Source: Bacteroidota bacterium
GTDB taxonomy: Bacteria > Bacteroidota > Bacteroidia > Bacteroidales > UBA5342
DNA: 37,562 nucleotides
Assembly: GCA_003249935.1 (NCBI GenBank)
Contig: QKHT01000208.1
Location: 1 to 37,562 of the forward strand
Reading direction: 5' to 3'
Numbering within the stretch: the first letter of the stretch is position 1; every line of letters starts with the position of its first letter. The translations under genes were made by a program, and so were the position numbers. Below the pieces are notes generated by a model that was not told the origin of the DNA, did not search any database, and was given only the letters and a program-made list of their open reading frames with translations. Shown in pieces: positions 8,128 to 17,584 of this stretch.

Positions 8128-9519
8128 ATGAGAATTTTGGTTTCCATAAATATTCTGCTTTTCGGTGTACTTACAGTTTCAGCAATTCAACCAAAAAAGA
8201 GGACTGAAATACAATTCAATGTTCCGGGATTAAAGGATACAACAATAAAAATCGGTCAATACAACAATGGTGTATTGACCGAATTTGCGACATCGGCCAT
8301 TAAAAAAGGAAAAATTGTAATTAAAGCCGATTCGGTATGGCCGGCTGGCGTATATTCTCTGTTTGTAAGACCCGATATGAGTGCCGATTTTTTTATTGGG
8401 GCTGAACCGAATATAAAAGGCCATCTGCCAAAAAATATTAAATGGTTGAATAATAATATTATTATAGATAAAAATGATGAGTCTAAAGGATTTGCCGAAT
8501 TTATTCGAAAGATGGATGCGCATGTAATTCAACTGGGAATTTGGCACAAGCAGTTGGAAAACGTTTCGGATAATGGTTTGAAGACGAAAATTCAGGACTC
8601 ATTAAAAGTGATAAGTGAAAGTATGCAGAAATTTTGGAGTCAGTCTGCTGTGATGTATAAAAATACGCCATTTGGTACCTATGTTGGGAGTTACATCCAA
8701 TTTCAGGTTCCCGAAAACATTAATCAAAACTATTACCTCTGCAATCATTTTTTCGACAATATGCCATTGGATAATTCACTGTTTTTGCACGTACCGGGTA
8801 TTGATAGTCGAATTTTTGATTATATGGATCGGGTAGTGGTTCAACACCCCGATTCGATTAATCTGTATGGAATGGCTCTTTTTTCAAAGACTAATGGGAA
8901 CATTGAAATGAAACGAGCGCTCTATTATTTGTTGATGAAATATACAGCTGAGAGCCGGATAATGGGTATCGAAAAATTGCGGATTAACCTCGCCGAACGT
9001 GCGTTGCAGCAACCCGAAATGTATAAGTTAGATAGCTTGCATATTCAAAAGCTGAGAGCGTACATCGACCGGGAAACGCCCACCGTGCTCGATAATCAGG
9101 CACCGGCTTTCGAAGTGGAAACCTATCGCGGTTCAACCATAAACCTGTATAACATCGAAGCGAACTATACCGTTTTGCTATTTTGGGAACCGACATGCAG
9201 CCATTGTGCCATTGAAATTCCAAAGATTAAAGAATTAATTTGGGATAAATATGCCGAAACCGGGGTTAAGATCTTTGCCGTAAATGTAGAATCGAATGTG
9301 GACGCATGGCAAAAATTTATTCTGAAGCACGAAATTGATAAATGGGAAAATGGTATGACGGGCGATAAGCATTTTTATGTGAAATCGCTATATAATGTAG
9401 ATGTTACGCCAAAGATATTTTTGTTGGATCAAAACAAAAGGATTATTGCCAAAGGCATTGGTGCCGAGACCCTTGCTGAGATATTATTCAGATTAATTAA
9501 TTTTGGGCACATTTACTAA
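8128..9519 (+). CDS. TlpA/thioredoxin-fold exported protein with N-terminal DUF-type region
   Basis: This 463-residue exported protein has a signal peptide (about residues 1-19). A beta-rich segment (about 25-110) resembles DUF4369-like regions, and a helical middle part (about 115-320) is like the DUF5106-type part of Bacteroidota thiol-disulfide proteins. A C-terminal thioredoxin domain (about 323-463) carries a CSHC redox pair (Cys357 and Cys360) after LLFWEPT. The cis-Pro region is seen at VTPKIFLL. It probably acts in periplasmic thiol-disulfide exchange, plausibly in envelope protein maturation given the outer-membrane neighbours. The substrate is unknown. It starts 10 bp after porQ. 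Confidence 0.82.
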   Translation: MRILVSINILLFGVLTVSAIQPKKRTEIQFNVPGLKDTTIKIGQYNNGVLTEFATSAIKKGKIVIKADSVWPAGVYSLFVRPDMSADFFIGAEPNIKGHLPKNIKWLNNNIIIDKNDESKGFAEFIRKMDAHVIQLGIWHKQLENVSDNGLKTKIQDSLKVISESMQKFWSQSAVMYKNTPFGTYVGSYIQFQVPENINQNYYLCNHFFDNMPLDNSLFLHVPGIDSRIFDYMDRVVVQHPDSINLYGMALFSKTNGNIEMKRALYYLLMKYTAESRIMGIEKLRINLAERALQQPEMYKLDSLHIQKLRAYIDRETPTVLDNQAPAFEVETYRGSTINLYNIEANYTVLLFWEPTCSHCAIEIPKIKELIWDKYAETGVKIFAVNVESNVDAWQKFILKHEIDKWENGMTGDKHFYVKSLYNVDVTPKIFLLDQNKRIIAKGIGAETLAEILFRLINFGHIY

Positions 9520-9530
9520 GAAAAGAGTTT

Positions 9531-9538
9531 TATTTTTG
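9531..9538 (+). promoter_or_regulatory. Putative internal -7 box (TATTTTTG)
   Basis: Exact TAnnTTTG 17 bp before the ATG of the outer-membrane barrel gene. The nearest upstream TTG is 25 bp away, a longer gap than at the better promoters here. Confidence 0.4.
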
Positions 9539-9555
9539 TAAAAAAATCAAGTGAT

Positions 9556-10224
9556 ATGAAAAAGTATTTTATTGTAGCATCAATAGCAGTTTGCAGCATT
9601 TTAAGCTCCTCGGTTTTTGCGCAGGAGTTGTACGAGGGAACTAAACTTGGCTTTGTGTTTACGCCTCAGTTTTCGTGGATGAAGTCCGATAACAGTAAAA
9701 TAGATAATGGCGGAACCCGTTTAGGGTACAAATTCGGATTGATGGCCGACCATTTTTTTCAACCCAATTATGCCTTCTCTACCGGGTTTTTAATCAATTC
9801 TACAGGAGGCTCATTAACATACAATTCTGATAAGATAACATTATTGTCTTTGGACAGCAGTGACACGATTAGAACTGGTGGAAGTGTTGATTTTAGAATT
9901 ACTTATCTCGAAATACCATTGTCGATTAAATTGCGTACCAATGAGAGCAATAAACTTACTTTTTTTGGCATCTTCGGTTTAACGCCCATGATAAATGTAA
10001 AGACTTCGGATAACGATGGCAAAAAACTTTCGGGAGCTGTAAAGCTGTTTAATCTTGGGTATCAGTTTGGTGGCGGTGCCGAGTATGCTTTGGGTGGAAC
10101 CACTTATCTTACCGGTGGCATTGTATATCAGAATGGTTTTGTGGATGTTACATCCAATAACTATACCAACAACGATAAAACTGTATTGAACAGTATATCA
10201 TTGAATTTGGGTATTTTATTTTAG
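9556..10224 (+). CDS. Outer-membrane beta-barrel protein (PorT-like/OMP_b-brl family)
   Basis: This is a 222-residue small outer-membrane barrel. A signal peptide ends at VFAQ (about residue 22). The mature part alternates hydrophobic strands and polar turns (GTKLGFVFTPQFSWM, LGYKFGLMADHFF, YAFSTGFLINSTGG, ITYLEIPLSIKLRT, NLGYQFGGGAEYAL) and ends SISLNLGILF, with the expected C-terminal Phe. This is the generic PorT/porin-family pattern. I do not claim it is PorT itself. The position next to porQ and a thiol-disulfide protein suggests an envelope role. Confidence 0.82.
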   Translation: MKKYFIVASIAVCSILSSSVFAQELYEGTKLGFVFTPQFSWMKSDNSKIDNGGTRLGYKFGLMADHFFQPNYAFSTGFLINSTGGSLTYNSDKITLLSLDSSDTIRTGGSVDFRITYLEIPLSIKLRTNESNKLTFFGIFGLTPMINVKTSDNDGKKLSGAVKLFNLGYQFGGGAEYALGGTTYLTGGIVYQNGFVDVTSNNYTNNDKTVLNSISLNLGILF

Positions 10225-10233
10225 CAATAATTA

Positions 10234-11883
10234 ATGAAAATAGCTTTAGCACAACTGAATTATATGGTGGCCGATTTCGAAGGAAATCTGGCTAAGATTT
10301 TGGTCGAAATTGAAAAGGCTAAATCTCAGAATGTCGATATTCTGGCATTTTCCGAATTGGCTATATGTGGTTATCCGCCACACGATTTGCTCGAACGACG
10401 CGAATTTATCGAAACTTGTCTTGAGTATGTTGACAACATTGCGACCCATTGTACGGATATTGCCGTAGTGATTGGCGCGCCAAGTATCAATGCCAATAAT
10501 AAGGGCAAACGCCTATATAATTCAGCTTTCTTTTTGTGCGAAGGCAAAGTACAGCAGGTATTCAACAAAACACTGCTGCCTACTTACGATGTATTCGACG
10601 AATACCGCTATTTTGAACCGAACAGTAGTTTTGAACTGCTTGAATACAAAGGCAAAAAAATAGCAATAACCATTTGCGAGGATATTTGGGAGAATCAACC
10701 GGTTGCCAATCCTTTTTTAGCGAGCCGATTGTATGCGTTGGTGCCAATGGAACAGTTGGCACCATTACGGCCCGACTTTATGATAAATATTGCTGCTTCG
10801 CCTTTTTCTTATGTGCAGGCCGGCACCCGAAAACGTATTTTGAAGCAAAATGCAGAAAAATACCATCTCGATGTATTTTATGTGAACCAGGTTGGGGCTC
10901 ATACCGAACTTGTTTTCGATGGGCTGAGTATGGCCGTGAATCGAAATGGAGAATTGGTAGCTCAGGCCAAACAATTCGAAGAGGATACCCTTGTTTTTGA
11001 CACAGAAAATCTCAAAGGTTCACCCATAGATATAGATCAGAAAAGTGATCATATTCCGTTAATATACAATGCCTTGGTGCTTGGTATTCGTGATTATTTC
11101 GGTAAAATGAATTTTACCAAAGCTGTGCTCGGCTTGTCGGGTGGCATAGATTCGGCTTTAGTTGCCGCCTTGGCGGTTGATGCACTCGGTGCTGAAAATG
11201 TACGTGGTGTGCTTATGCCATCGCAATATTCATCCGATCATTCGGTTACAGATGCTGTTGATCTTGCCAACAATTTGGGTATGCAATACGACATCGTACC
11301 TATAAAGTCAGTATATAATCAGTTTGTATCGGATTTGAACCCTTTATTTGGCAATCTACCGTTTAATGTTGCCGAGGAGAATATTCAGGCAAGGGTGAGA
11401 GGCACTTTGCTAATGGCTGTTTCGAATAAATTCGGCAATATTCTGCTCAATACGACCAACAAAAGCGAAGCAGCAGTGGGGTATGGTACGCTTTATGGCG
11501 ATATGAATGGCGGCCTTGCGGTGTTAGGCGATGTGTACAAAACCGATGTTTTTAAATTGTGTTACTTCATCAACCGCAATGGGATTCGTATTCCGGAAAA
11601 TACCATTTCGAAACCACCATCGGCCGAATTGCGGCCAAATCAAAAGGACAGCGATTCATTGCCGGAATATGATATTCTCGACGGTATTCTTTTCAATTAT
11701 ATCGAATTGAACCGCACACCTAAGGAAATCGAATCACTCGGCTATGCATCCGAAACTGTGGCAAAAACCATCAGATTGGTAAATATCAACGAATACAAAC
11801 GCTTTCAGGCAGCACCAATCTTACGTGTGTCATCCAAAGCTTTCGGTTTTGGTCGCCGTATGCCATTAGTTGCCAAGTATTAG
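10234..11883 (+). CDS. nadE: Glutamine-dependent NAD+ synthetase
   Basis: The last step of NAD synthesis: amidation of nicotinic acid adenine dinucleotide using glutamine and ATP. It has two domains. The N-terminal nitrilase-type glutaminase (about 1-270) has the Glu41-Lys112-Cys148 triad in FSELAICGYPP, NKTLLP and TICEDIWEN. The C-terminal synthetase has the PP-loop SGGIDS (302-307), and NTTNKSE further on. Its 549 residues are typical of the two-domain bacterial form. It lies 9 bp after the barrel gene and 3 bp before the next gene, so the run is probably co-transcribed. Confidence 0.97.
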   Translation: MKIALAQLNYMVADFEGNLAKILVEIEKAKSQNVDILAFSELAICGYPPHDLLERREFIETCLEYVDNIATHCTDIAVVIGAPSINANNKGKRLYNSAFFLCEGKVQQVFNKTLLPTYDVFDEYRYFEPNSSFELLEYKGKKIAITICEDIWENQPVANPFLASRLYALVPMEQLAPLRPDFMINIAASPFSYVQAGTRKRILKQNAEKYHLDVFYVNQVGAHTELVFDGLSMAVNRNGELVAQAKQFEEDTLVFDTENLKGSPIDIDQKSDHIPLIYNALVLGIRDYFGKMNFTKAVLGLSGGIDSALVAALAVDALGAENVRGVLMPSQYSSDHSVTDAVDLANNLGMQYDIVPIKSVYNQFVSDLNPLFGNLPFNVAEENIQARVRGTLLMAVSNKFGNILLNTTNKSEAAVGYGTLYGDMNGGLAVLGDVYKTDVFKLCYFINRNGIRIPENTISKPPSAELRPNQKDSDSLPEYDILDGILFNYIELNRTPKEIESLGYASETVAKTIRLVNINEYKRFQAAPILRVSSKAFGFGRRMPLVAKY

Positions 11884-11886
11884 AAA

Positions 11887-12417
11887 ATGAATTCTGATCT
11901 TGAAAATATGCTGGATTCATTGCACTCAGGCGAAGCCGTTGCTCAATTCGGGCAATCTGCATCGCAAAATCCGGTATTATTTCAACAATTGTGGCAGGCA
12001 ACCTTTGCCGACAATTACAAAACAGCCTGGCATGCCGCCTGGGTGCTCGACAAGGCTACTGAGCACAATGTTCACCTGCTTTTGCCGTATGCCAAAGACA
12101 TTCATTTAAGATTGCTTACGGAGACTAATGATAGTGTTATACGGCATTTGCTTAAATTTTTATTGCGTATACCCATAGATTTAGAAAAGGCCATTCCTTT
12201 GCTCGAACGGTTCAATATGTGGGTATTTAGCGAAAACGAAAGCATGTCGAAACGGGGTTTACCGGTTCAGTATATGATAAATATAATGCGGGTTGAACCA
12301 GCTTTTGCCTATGAATTTTCCGGCGTTTTTTCCGAATTATGGCGGAGGGGCGGAACGCCGGGATTTATGCAATACCTTAAAAGAGCTATCGCCGAAGCCG
12401 AAAAGTTGAAAGGTTAA
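11887..12417 (+). CDS. Conserved-looking helical protein of unknown function, coupled to nadE
   Basis: I do not recognise this 176-residue protein. It is predicted cytosolic and almost all helical. Paired amphipathic helices (QLWQATFADNYKTAWHAAWVLDK, then LLPYAKDIHLRLLTE, then RHLLKFLLRIP) look like HEAT/ARM-type repeats. Only 3 bp separates it from the nadE stop, which suggests translational coupling. It converges with the macrodomain gene with 3 bp between stop codons and no room for a terminator. Confidence 0.75.
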   Translation: MNSDLENMLDSLHSGEAVAQFGQSASQNPVLFQQLWQATFADNYKTAWHAAWVLDKATEHNVHLLLPYAKDIHLRLLTETNDSVIRHLLKFLLRIPIDLEKAIPLLERFNMWVFSENESMSKRGLPVQYMINIMRVEPAFAYEFSGVFSELWRRGGTPGFMQYLKRAIAEAEKLKG

Positions 12418-12420
12418 TCG

Positions 12421-12951
12421 TTAATCCGATTCTGAAATTGCCTTACAAACATAATCGTAATTATTCCGGTCGAAACAAACCAATACGATTTCTACGGGAA
12501 TTGGTGAAGTCTTTATAAAGTCGAGAATGGCCTTTATCGAAATTTTTGCTGCCCGTTCTTTGGGAAACAAGTAAACACCGGTACTGATATTTGGAAAAGC
12601 AATGGTGTGGCAATTGTATTTCGCCGCAATCTCGAGCGAATGGCGATAACAATCTGCCAATTTTCGGTCTTCGTAGTTTTTTCCGCCATGCCACACGGGG
12701 CCAACCGTATGGATGACATATTTCGATGGCAAATTTCCGGCATTGGTAATCACTGCATTTCCAGTTTCACATCGTCCGATTTTTGCAGCAATTTGTCTGC
12801 ACTCCTCTAATAACGTAGGGCCGGCCACCCTGTGTATTGCCCCATCGACACCTCCTCCACCAAGCAAACTACTGTTGGCGGCATTAACCATCGCATCAAC
12901 CTTAATTTTGGTTATATCTCCAATAATAACTTTGATGCGGTTTGTATTCAT
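12421..12951 (-). CDS. Macrodomain protein (O-acetyl-ADP-ribose deacetylase type)
   Basis: This single macrodomain of 176 residues probably hydrolyses ADP-ribose esters such as O-acetyl-ADP-ribose, or removes ADP-ribose from proteins. Family motifs are clear: GDITKIKVDAMVNAANSSL (11-29), with NAAN at 23-26, the GGGGVDGAIH loop (31-40), and ISTGVYLFP later, which wraps the diphosphate. This is the YmdB/MacroD-like class. The start used is the ATG at 12951, not an upstream TTG that would overlap trkH. The ATG lies 2 bp after the trkH stop, so it is probably translated as the third gene of the trkA-trkH transcript. Confidence 0.93.
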   Translation of the reverse strand: MNTNRIKVIIGDITKIKVDAMVNAANSSLLGGGGVDGAIHRVAGPTLLEECRQIAAKIGRCETGNAVITNAGNLPSKYVIHTVGPVWHGGKNYEDRKLADCYRHSLEIAAKYNCHTIAFPNISTGVYLFPKERAAKISIKAILDFIKTSPIPVEIVLVCFDRNNYDYVCKAISESD

Positions 12952-12953
12952 GA

Positions 12954-14417
12954 TTATTTTTGCCAAAATTTTGCAAAGAAAAGAATGCCAATAGTGAAAA
13001 GTTCCATACGTCCTATTAACATCGTGGCAATCAAGGTGACTTTTGCGCCAAAAGGAAAGGTTGAATATACATTGTTGGTTAGAACCGATGGGTCGAGGTT
13101 TATTCCATTATTTGCCAAACAGGTTAAGGCACTGCCTAAGGCCGTATTAAATTCGAGACCAAACGACGACAGCAACAAAAAACTTGTGGCTAATGAAATA
13201 ATGTACAGAACCGAAAAAGCAATAATATGCGAAATGATTTGTGGCATCACAACGTGATTATCATATCGTATTGGCATCAATGCATTTGGGTGAATAATTC
13301 GTTTGAGTTCCACAATCGAGTTGTTTATTAATATATTCATTCGAATCATTTTTACACCACCGGCGGGTGAGCCCGAGGATCCACCCTGAAATAGCAAAAT
13401 AATAAAAATCATTGTAATAAAAGGGCCGAATGCAGAATAGCCAATTGTTGAATATCCTGAAGTTGAAAAAAGTGAAGCGACATTAAATAAGGCCGTTCTT
13501 ACAGAATCTGCAAAAGGGATATTCGCATTGACTAATGCAATGGTTACAATGGCTGAGAATATAACAATGGATTTAAGATGAAATCTGAATTCCTGATGAA
13601 CCCATAGTTTATTAAACTTGAATTTTAGTAAAAAGTACAATACGAAATAACTAATGCCCGAAATGAACATAAAAATTGAAAACAACCAAACAGTCAAAGG
13701 TGTATTCCATTGGTCAATGGGGGCATCGTGTGTCGAAAAACCACCGGTTGAAATGGTCGCTAATGCATGACATATGGCATCAAATCCGTTCATCCCACTA
13801 ATACGAAATGCTAATGAAAAGAATATGCTAAAGCCGATGTAGAGCAATATTAATCGTTTTGCACTATCGGAAATCCTTGGCCTGATTCTGTCTTTTGAAT
13901 GTCCGGTAACTTCGGTAACAAACATCAAACTGCCCGAAAACCCAAGATAGATTAAAAAAATTAGTACTAACAGAATGAATATTAAACCTCCGATCCATTG
14001 CATTAAGCTGCGCCAGAGTAAAATACCATGGGTTAATGCATCTAAATTGTCGAAAATAGTTGCAGAGGTGGTTGTAATTCCGGATGTGGCTTCAAAAGCG
14101 GCATCCACATATGCTTTCGATGTTCCTGACAGTAAAAAAGGTAACGAACCGGTTAAAATAAGGAGGATAGGGGTTGAAACGATTACAATGATACTTTCTT
14201 TAAAGTTTAACTTTTCGTAACCCTTGTTTCCAAATGAATAAAGGACCAAACCGGCAAAAAATGTGAGAAGTGCTGATATGAAAAATGAACTAAAATCATT
14301 TTCCTTATAAAAAATTGATACAATTCCCGGAATAGCGATGAATATCGAATAAACCGACAACATAATACCCAGGTAGTGGAAAATTATTTCATAATTAATA
14401 CTGCGCTTCTTCTTCAT
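12954..14417 (-). CDS. trkH: Trk-type potassium uptake protein TrkH
   Basis: This inner-membrane K+ channel-like subunit works with TrkA. The 487 residues have four membrane-pore-membrane repeats. The filter glycines I infer are Gly113 (TSGIT), Gly226 (TGGF), Gly321 (TSGY) and Gly438 (NNGI). SSGSPAGGVKM matches the intramembrane gating-loop region. Start is the ATG at 14417 (MKKKRSINYE). The longer open frame would run back into trkA, whose stop lies 22 bp upstream. The first pore segment has TTTSAT where many relatives have TTTGAT, but this is not the filter glycine. Confidence 0.94.
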   Translation of the reverse strand: MKKKRSINYEIIFHYLGIMLSVYSIFIAIPGIVSIFYKENDFSSFFISALLTFFAGLVLYSFGNKGYEKLNFKESIIVIVSTPILLILTGSLPFLLSGTSKAYVDAAFEATSGITTTSATIFDNLDALTHGILLWRSLMQWIGGLIFILLVLIFLIYLGFSGSLMFVTEVTGHSKDRIRPRISDSAKRLILLYIGFSIFFSLAFRISGMNGFDAICHALATISTGGFSTHDAPIDQWNTPLTVWLFSIFMFISGISYFVLYFLLKFKFNKLWVHQEFRFHLKSIVIFSAIVTIALVNANIPFADSVRTALFNVASLFSTSGYSTIGYSAFGPFITMIFIILLFQGGSSGSPAGGVKMIRMNILINNSIVELKRIIHPNALMPIRYDNHVVMPQIISHIIAFSVLYIISLATSFLLLSSFGLEFNTALGSALTCLANNGINLDPSVLTNNVYSTFPFGAKVTLIATMLIGRMELFTIGILFFAKFWQK

Positions 14418-14439
14418 TGATATTTCGTATGTTTTCGGC

Positions 14440-15774
14440 TTATGCGAAGTATTTTTCGATTTTTCCAATGCCCGATTCAAGACAAAAAACAATAACGCGG
14501 TCGCCGGCAAGAATTTGAATATCACCATGAGCAATAAAAATCTGATCGCCACGAATAATTGCACCAATGTTAACTTCGTTAGATATTTTAAGGTCTTTAA
14601 GTAACTCGCGTGTAATTTTTGAACCCGACATGGCTGTTAGCTCAATCACTTCGGCACGAGAGGCTGTTATACATTTTACGGTGTTGATACTTGCACTTAG
14701 AGTTAACTGGTAAATGTGCGATGCAGCAATTCTTTTTTTGTTGATAATTGTACCAATATTAAAATTCTCGGCCAATTCCAGAAAATCAATATTTTCAACC
14801 TCAGCCACAGTTTTTTTTACGCCCAATCGTTTGGCAAGAATCGAACTTAAAATATTTGTTTCACTACTTCCGGTTAACGCTACAAATGCATCCATTCGCT
14901 CAATCCCTTCCTCTTTTAGTAATTCCAGATTCCGGCCATCACCGTGTATAACCAATGCATTATCGAGCTGATCCACAAGTTTATATCCCCGTTCGCGATC
15001 CGTTTCAATTATTTTAATATTGTATGATTCTGGCGCAAATTGTGCTGTTTTAACGCCAATACGACTTCCACCCAAAATCATAACATTTTTAACATCAAAA
15101 TTACCCTTCCCGGCCTTTTCTTTCAGGTGTTTCATGTTATTTTGAGGGGTGATAAAATAGACGATATCACCATTTTGAATCGAGTCGTGTGCAGTTGGTA
15201 TAAAAGTTTCGGGACCACGTGTTATAGCCATAATTCTGAAATTCTCCGATTTTATGTCCATCGTGTGCAAAGGCTTATTTATAATTGGCGAATTTTCTCT
15301 TATTTTAAATCCGGCCATAATAAGCTTCCCTTCTTCAAATTCATAAAGCTGCCTTATTCCGGGCATTTTTAACGATTGTACAATTTCTTGAGCCGCAAGC
15401 ATTTCGGGGTAAATGAGCGAATCGATGCCAAAACTCCTGAATCGTTCAAGGTTTTCAGCCCGAAAATATTCGTAGTTGTCTATCCGTGCAACTGTTTTTT
15501 CTGCCCCTAAATTCTTTGCTAAAATACATGCTGAAATATTTTCCGATTCGTATGGGGTAACCGCAATAAACAAATCGGTAGTTTTTATTCCCGTTTCGTA
15601 TAAATCACTGATAGACATGGGCGAACCATTCATTGTCATTACATCACTATTGCCGTCAAGTAATCTTAACCGTTCGTCTGCATTATCCAACAATACAATA
15701 TTATGTTTTTCGCTCGAGAGCATACGAGCTAAATGTGTTCCTACCTGACCGGCACCAGCAATAACAATATTCAT
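14440..15774 (-). CDS. trkA: Trk potassium system regulatory subunit TrkA
   Basis: This cytosolic nucleotide-binding subunit gates TrkH. Its 444 residues are laid out as two RCK halves: Rossmann domain one (GAGQVG at 7-12) plus a first RCK_C around 140-215, then Rossmann domain two (MILGGSRIGVKTA near 230) plus a second RCK_C at the end. Both halves appear intact. It begins the trkA-trkH-macrodomain transcript, preceded by two candidate -7 boxes. Confidence 0.95.
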   Translation of the reverse strand: MNIVIAGAGQVGTHLARMLSSEKHNIVLLDNADERLRLLDGNSDVMTMNGSPMSISDLYETGIKTTDLFIAVTPYESENISACILAKNLGAEKTVARIDNYEYFRAENLERFRSFGIDSLIYPEMLAAQEIVQSLKMPGIRQLYEFEEGKLIMAGFKIRENSPIINKPLHTMDIKSENFRIMAITRGPETFIPTAHDSIQNGDIVYFITPQNNMKHLKEKAGKGNFDVKNVMILGGSRIGVKTAQFAPESYNIKIIETDRERGYKLVDQLDNALVIHGDGRNLELLKEEGIERMDAFVALTGSSETNILSSILAKRLGVKKTVAEVENIDFLELAENFNIGTIINKKRIAASHIYQLTLSASINTVKCITASRAEVIELTAMSGSKITRELLKDLKISNEVNIGAIIRGDQIFIAHGDIQILAGDRVIVFCLESGIGKIEKYFA

Positions 15775-15793
15775 AATTCCAAAAGAATATAAA

Positions 15794-15816
15794 CAAATCT
15801 AATCGCTGCAAAGTTA
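15794..15816 (-). promoter_or_regulatory. Two stacked -7 boxes upstream of trkA
   Basis: On the minus strand TAACTTTG (15809-15816) and TAGATTTG (15794-15801) both match TAnnTTTG exactly, 15 bp apart. A TTA, not TTG, lies 20 bp before the second. They may be alternative start sites. Confidence 0.45.
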
Positions 15817-15869
15817 ATTGTTAATGTGTGAAATTTGTATGATTTGTTTTGTTTTTTTATTCAATGGGG

Positions 15870-17564
15870 TCATTCTAATTTGTGAATGTAAATTTGCTTT
15901 GAACCGTACACTTTGATGATGCCAGAAATCAGTCTGTCTTCGTTTTTTAAATAATCTTGTTTTATATAAATATCCGATTTTAAACCGGTAACAATTACCT
16001 TGTAATTATCGGTTTTAACTTCATATTGTTGTTTACTGAACCAAAAACTATATGCCGTATGGGTTACAACTAAAAGATTAAGGCATATCAATGCCGGCGT
16101 TACGTGCGCTAATCGTTTAAGATAAACCATACGAAGCAGAAAAAATACGGACAGGATGAGAATCGGAAATTCCCACTGATAAATATAGATATTGTTAAAT
16201 GTACTGCCCGGTAAGGATGCGAAAAATGCTGCTACTGAACGCATATATGTTAGTAACCAGCCGGTTAATAGGCCCATCCACCCGTTTGGTATATGCAGCA
16301 ATTGGAATAATGCAATGGCTATTCCACCACCACAAATATATCCTACTACGGGCAATGCCAGGATATTCGCGAAAATAAAATATACAGGAAACTGGCCGAA
16401 CCAGTACAATGTAAATGGTATGGTGCCTATTTGTGCCGAAGTAGATACTAAAGCCGTTGATTTTAAATATTTTAATATGCTGTTTTTGTCGTGGCCGAAA
16501 TCTTTGATGGCATCGGATGCAAGAAATATCGAAGCTACAGCCGCATAACTAAGGTAAAAACCCGGCATTGATACCGCACATGGATCAAACATAAGCACTA
16601 AAAAGGCCGAGACAGATATCGTATTAAACGGATTAGGGTTTCGTTTAATAAGTCTGCAAATGCTGAAAAGCGAAAACATAACAACCGCCCGGTTTACCGA
16701 AGGTGATAGTCCGGTAAACATTGCAAATCCGAATAAACAGCCTATTATAAGCAATTGCTGTAGGGTTCTGCCCGGAATATATTTAAATACCTGTGAAAGC
16801 ATCATAAAAATAATACCCACATGTAATCCACTAACTGCGAGTATATGAACTAATCCGGCATTGGAAAAGGCTTGCTTTTCTTCGGGCGAAAGTTCATTTT
16901 TGTCACCGGTGGTCAGTGCCATAAGTACTGCACGATTCTGGTCATTCAAGCCTGCATTGATATATGCATTCTTTACATAGTGTCGGATTTGCGCCATTAC
17001 AACGAACAGATTTGTTTCTGCGCCGTTGGGTATTATTTCATTTTCATTACACCACAATTCGCCAACGAAATGCTGGTTTTGCATATATCTTGCATAATCG
17101 AACTCAAGCAATGTATACGGTTTTTTAAAAGGTTGCAGATTGCCTTTTAGTTTTAGCTTTGAACCGGGAACAAATGTTATTGTACTGTTTGATTTGTACT
17201 TTACGACAATCTTTCTATCAACCCCTTTTAGTATTGCCGGATACGATTTTATGCCAAAACCCTCTTTAGGATAATCGATTATTGTGGCCTCAAATATTCC
17301 CTTTGCCGGCTCGATCGGTTTGTACAAGTCGATGGCAATTTTATGTCGCGAAAATCCTGTGGCTGCAAAAAACAATGCTGTAAAAAGTGGAAAAACCCAG
17401 AAGAAATTCGATAAATAACGCTTTTGTTTTAAAAAGGTGATAAGCAATACCATAAAGCAAAAGACCATACCAATATAACCGGCAATCAGGGGCGTGGATT
17501 CCGGAATGAATGCCATGCCAAATATTAAGAACAGCGAAGGTATCAGAAAAGGTATCTTATTCAT
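15870..17564 (-). CDS. ComEC/Rec2-family DNA internalisation protein, short form
   Basis: This polytopic inner-membrane protein of 564 residues is related to the channel that takes single-stranded DNA into the cytoplasm during natural transformation. N-terminal membrane helices (about 5-70) are followed by a DUF4131-type soluble region (about 75-190). The competence domain follows, with the signature HILAVSGLHVG at 240-250 and many helices to about 500. The C-terminal metallo-beta-lactamase domain of full-length ComEC is missing; only a short beta-rich tail remains. The ATG at 17564 is preferred over an open frame beginning at 17684, because a strong promoter lies between them. Confidence 0.88.
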   Translation of the reverse strand: MNKIPFLIPSLFLIFGMAFIPESTPLIAGYIGMVFCFMVLLITFLKQKRYLSNFFWVFPLFTALFFAATGFSRHKIAIDLYKPIEPAKGIFEATIIDYPKEGFGIKSYPAILKGVDRKIVVKYKSNSTITFVPGSKLKLKGNLQPFKKPYTLLEFDYARYMQNQHFVGELWCNENEIIPNGAETNLFVVMAQIRHYVKNAYINAGLNDQNRAVLMALTTGDKNELSPEEKQAFSNAGLVHILAVSGLHVGIIFMMLSQVFKYIPGRTLQQLLIIGCLFGFAMFTGLSPSVNRAVVMFSLFSICRLIKRNPNPFNTISVSAFLVLMFDPCAVSMPGFYLSYAAVASIFLASDAIKDFGHDKNSILKYLKSTALVSTSAQIGTIPFTLYWFGQFPVYFIFANILALPVVGYICGGGIAIALFQLLHIPNGWMGLLTGWLLTYMRSVAAFFASLPGSTFNNIYIYQWEFPILILSVFFLLRMVYLKRLAHVTPALICLNLLVVTHTAYSFWFSKQQYEVKTDNYKVIVTGLKSDIYIKQDYLKNEDRLISGIIKVYGSKQIYIHKLE

Positions 17565-17584
17565 AATAATTAATTTAAGTGGCA

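Noticed and set aside
12954-14417. TTTSAT in the first pore of TrkH, first read as a change of the selectivity filter (Gly to Ser, as in sodium-selective HKT transporters)
   Set aside because: Comparison with the KtrB and HKT pattern puts the filter glycine at TSG (Gly113), which is intact. The Ser is downstream of it.
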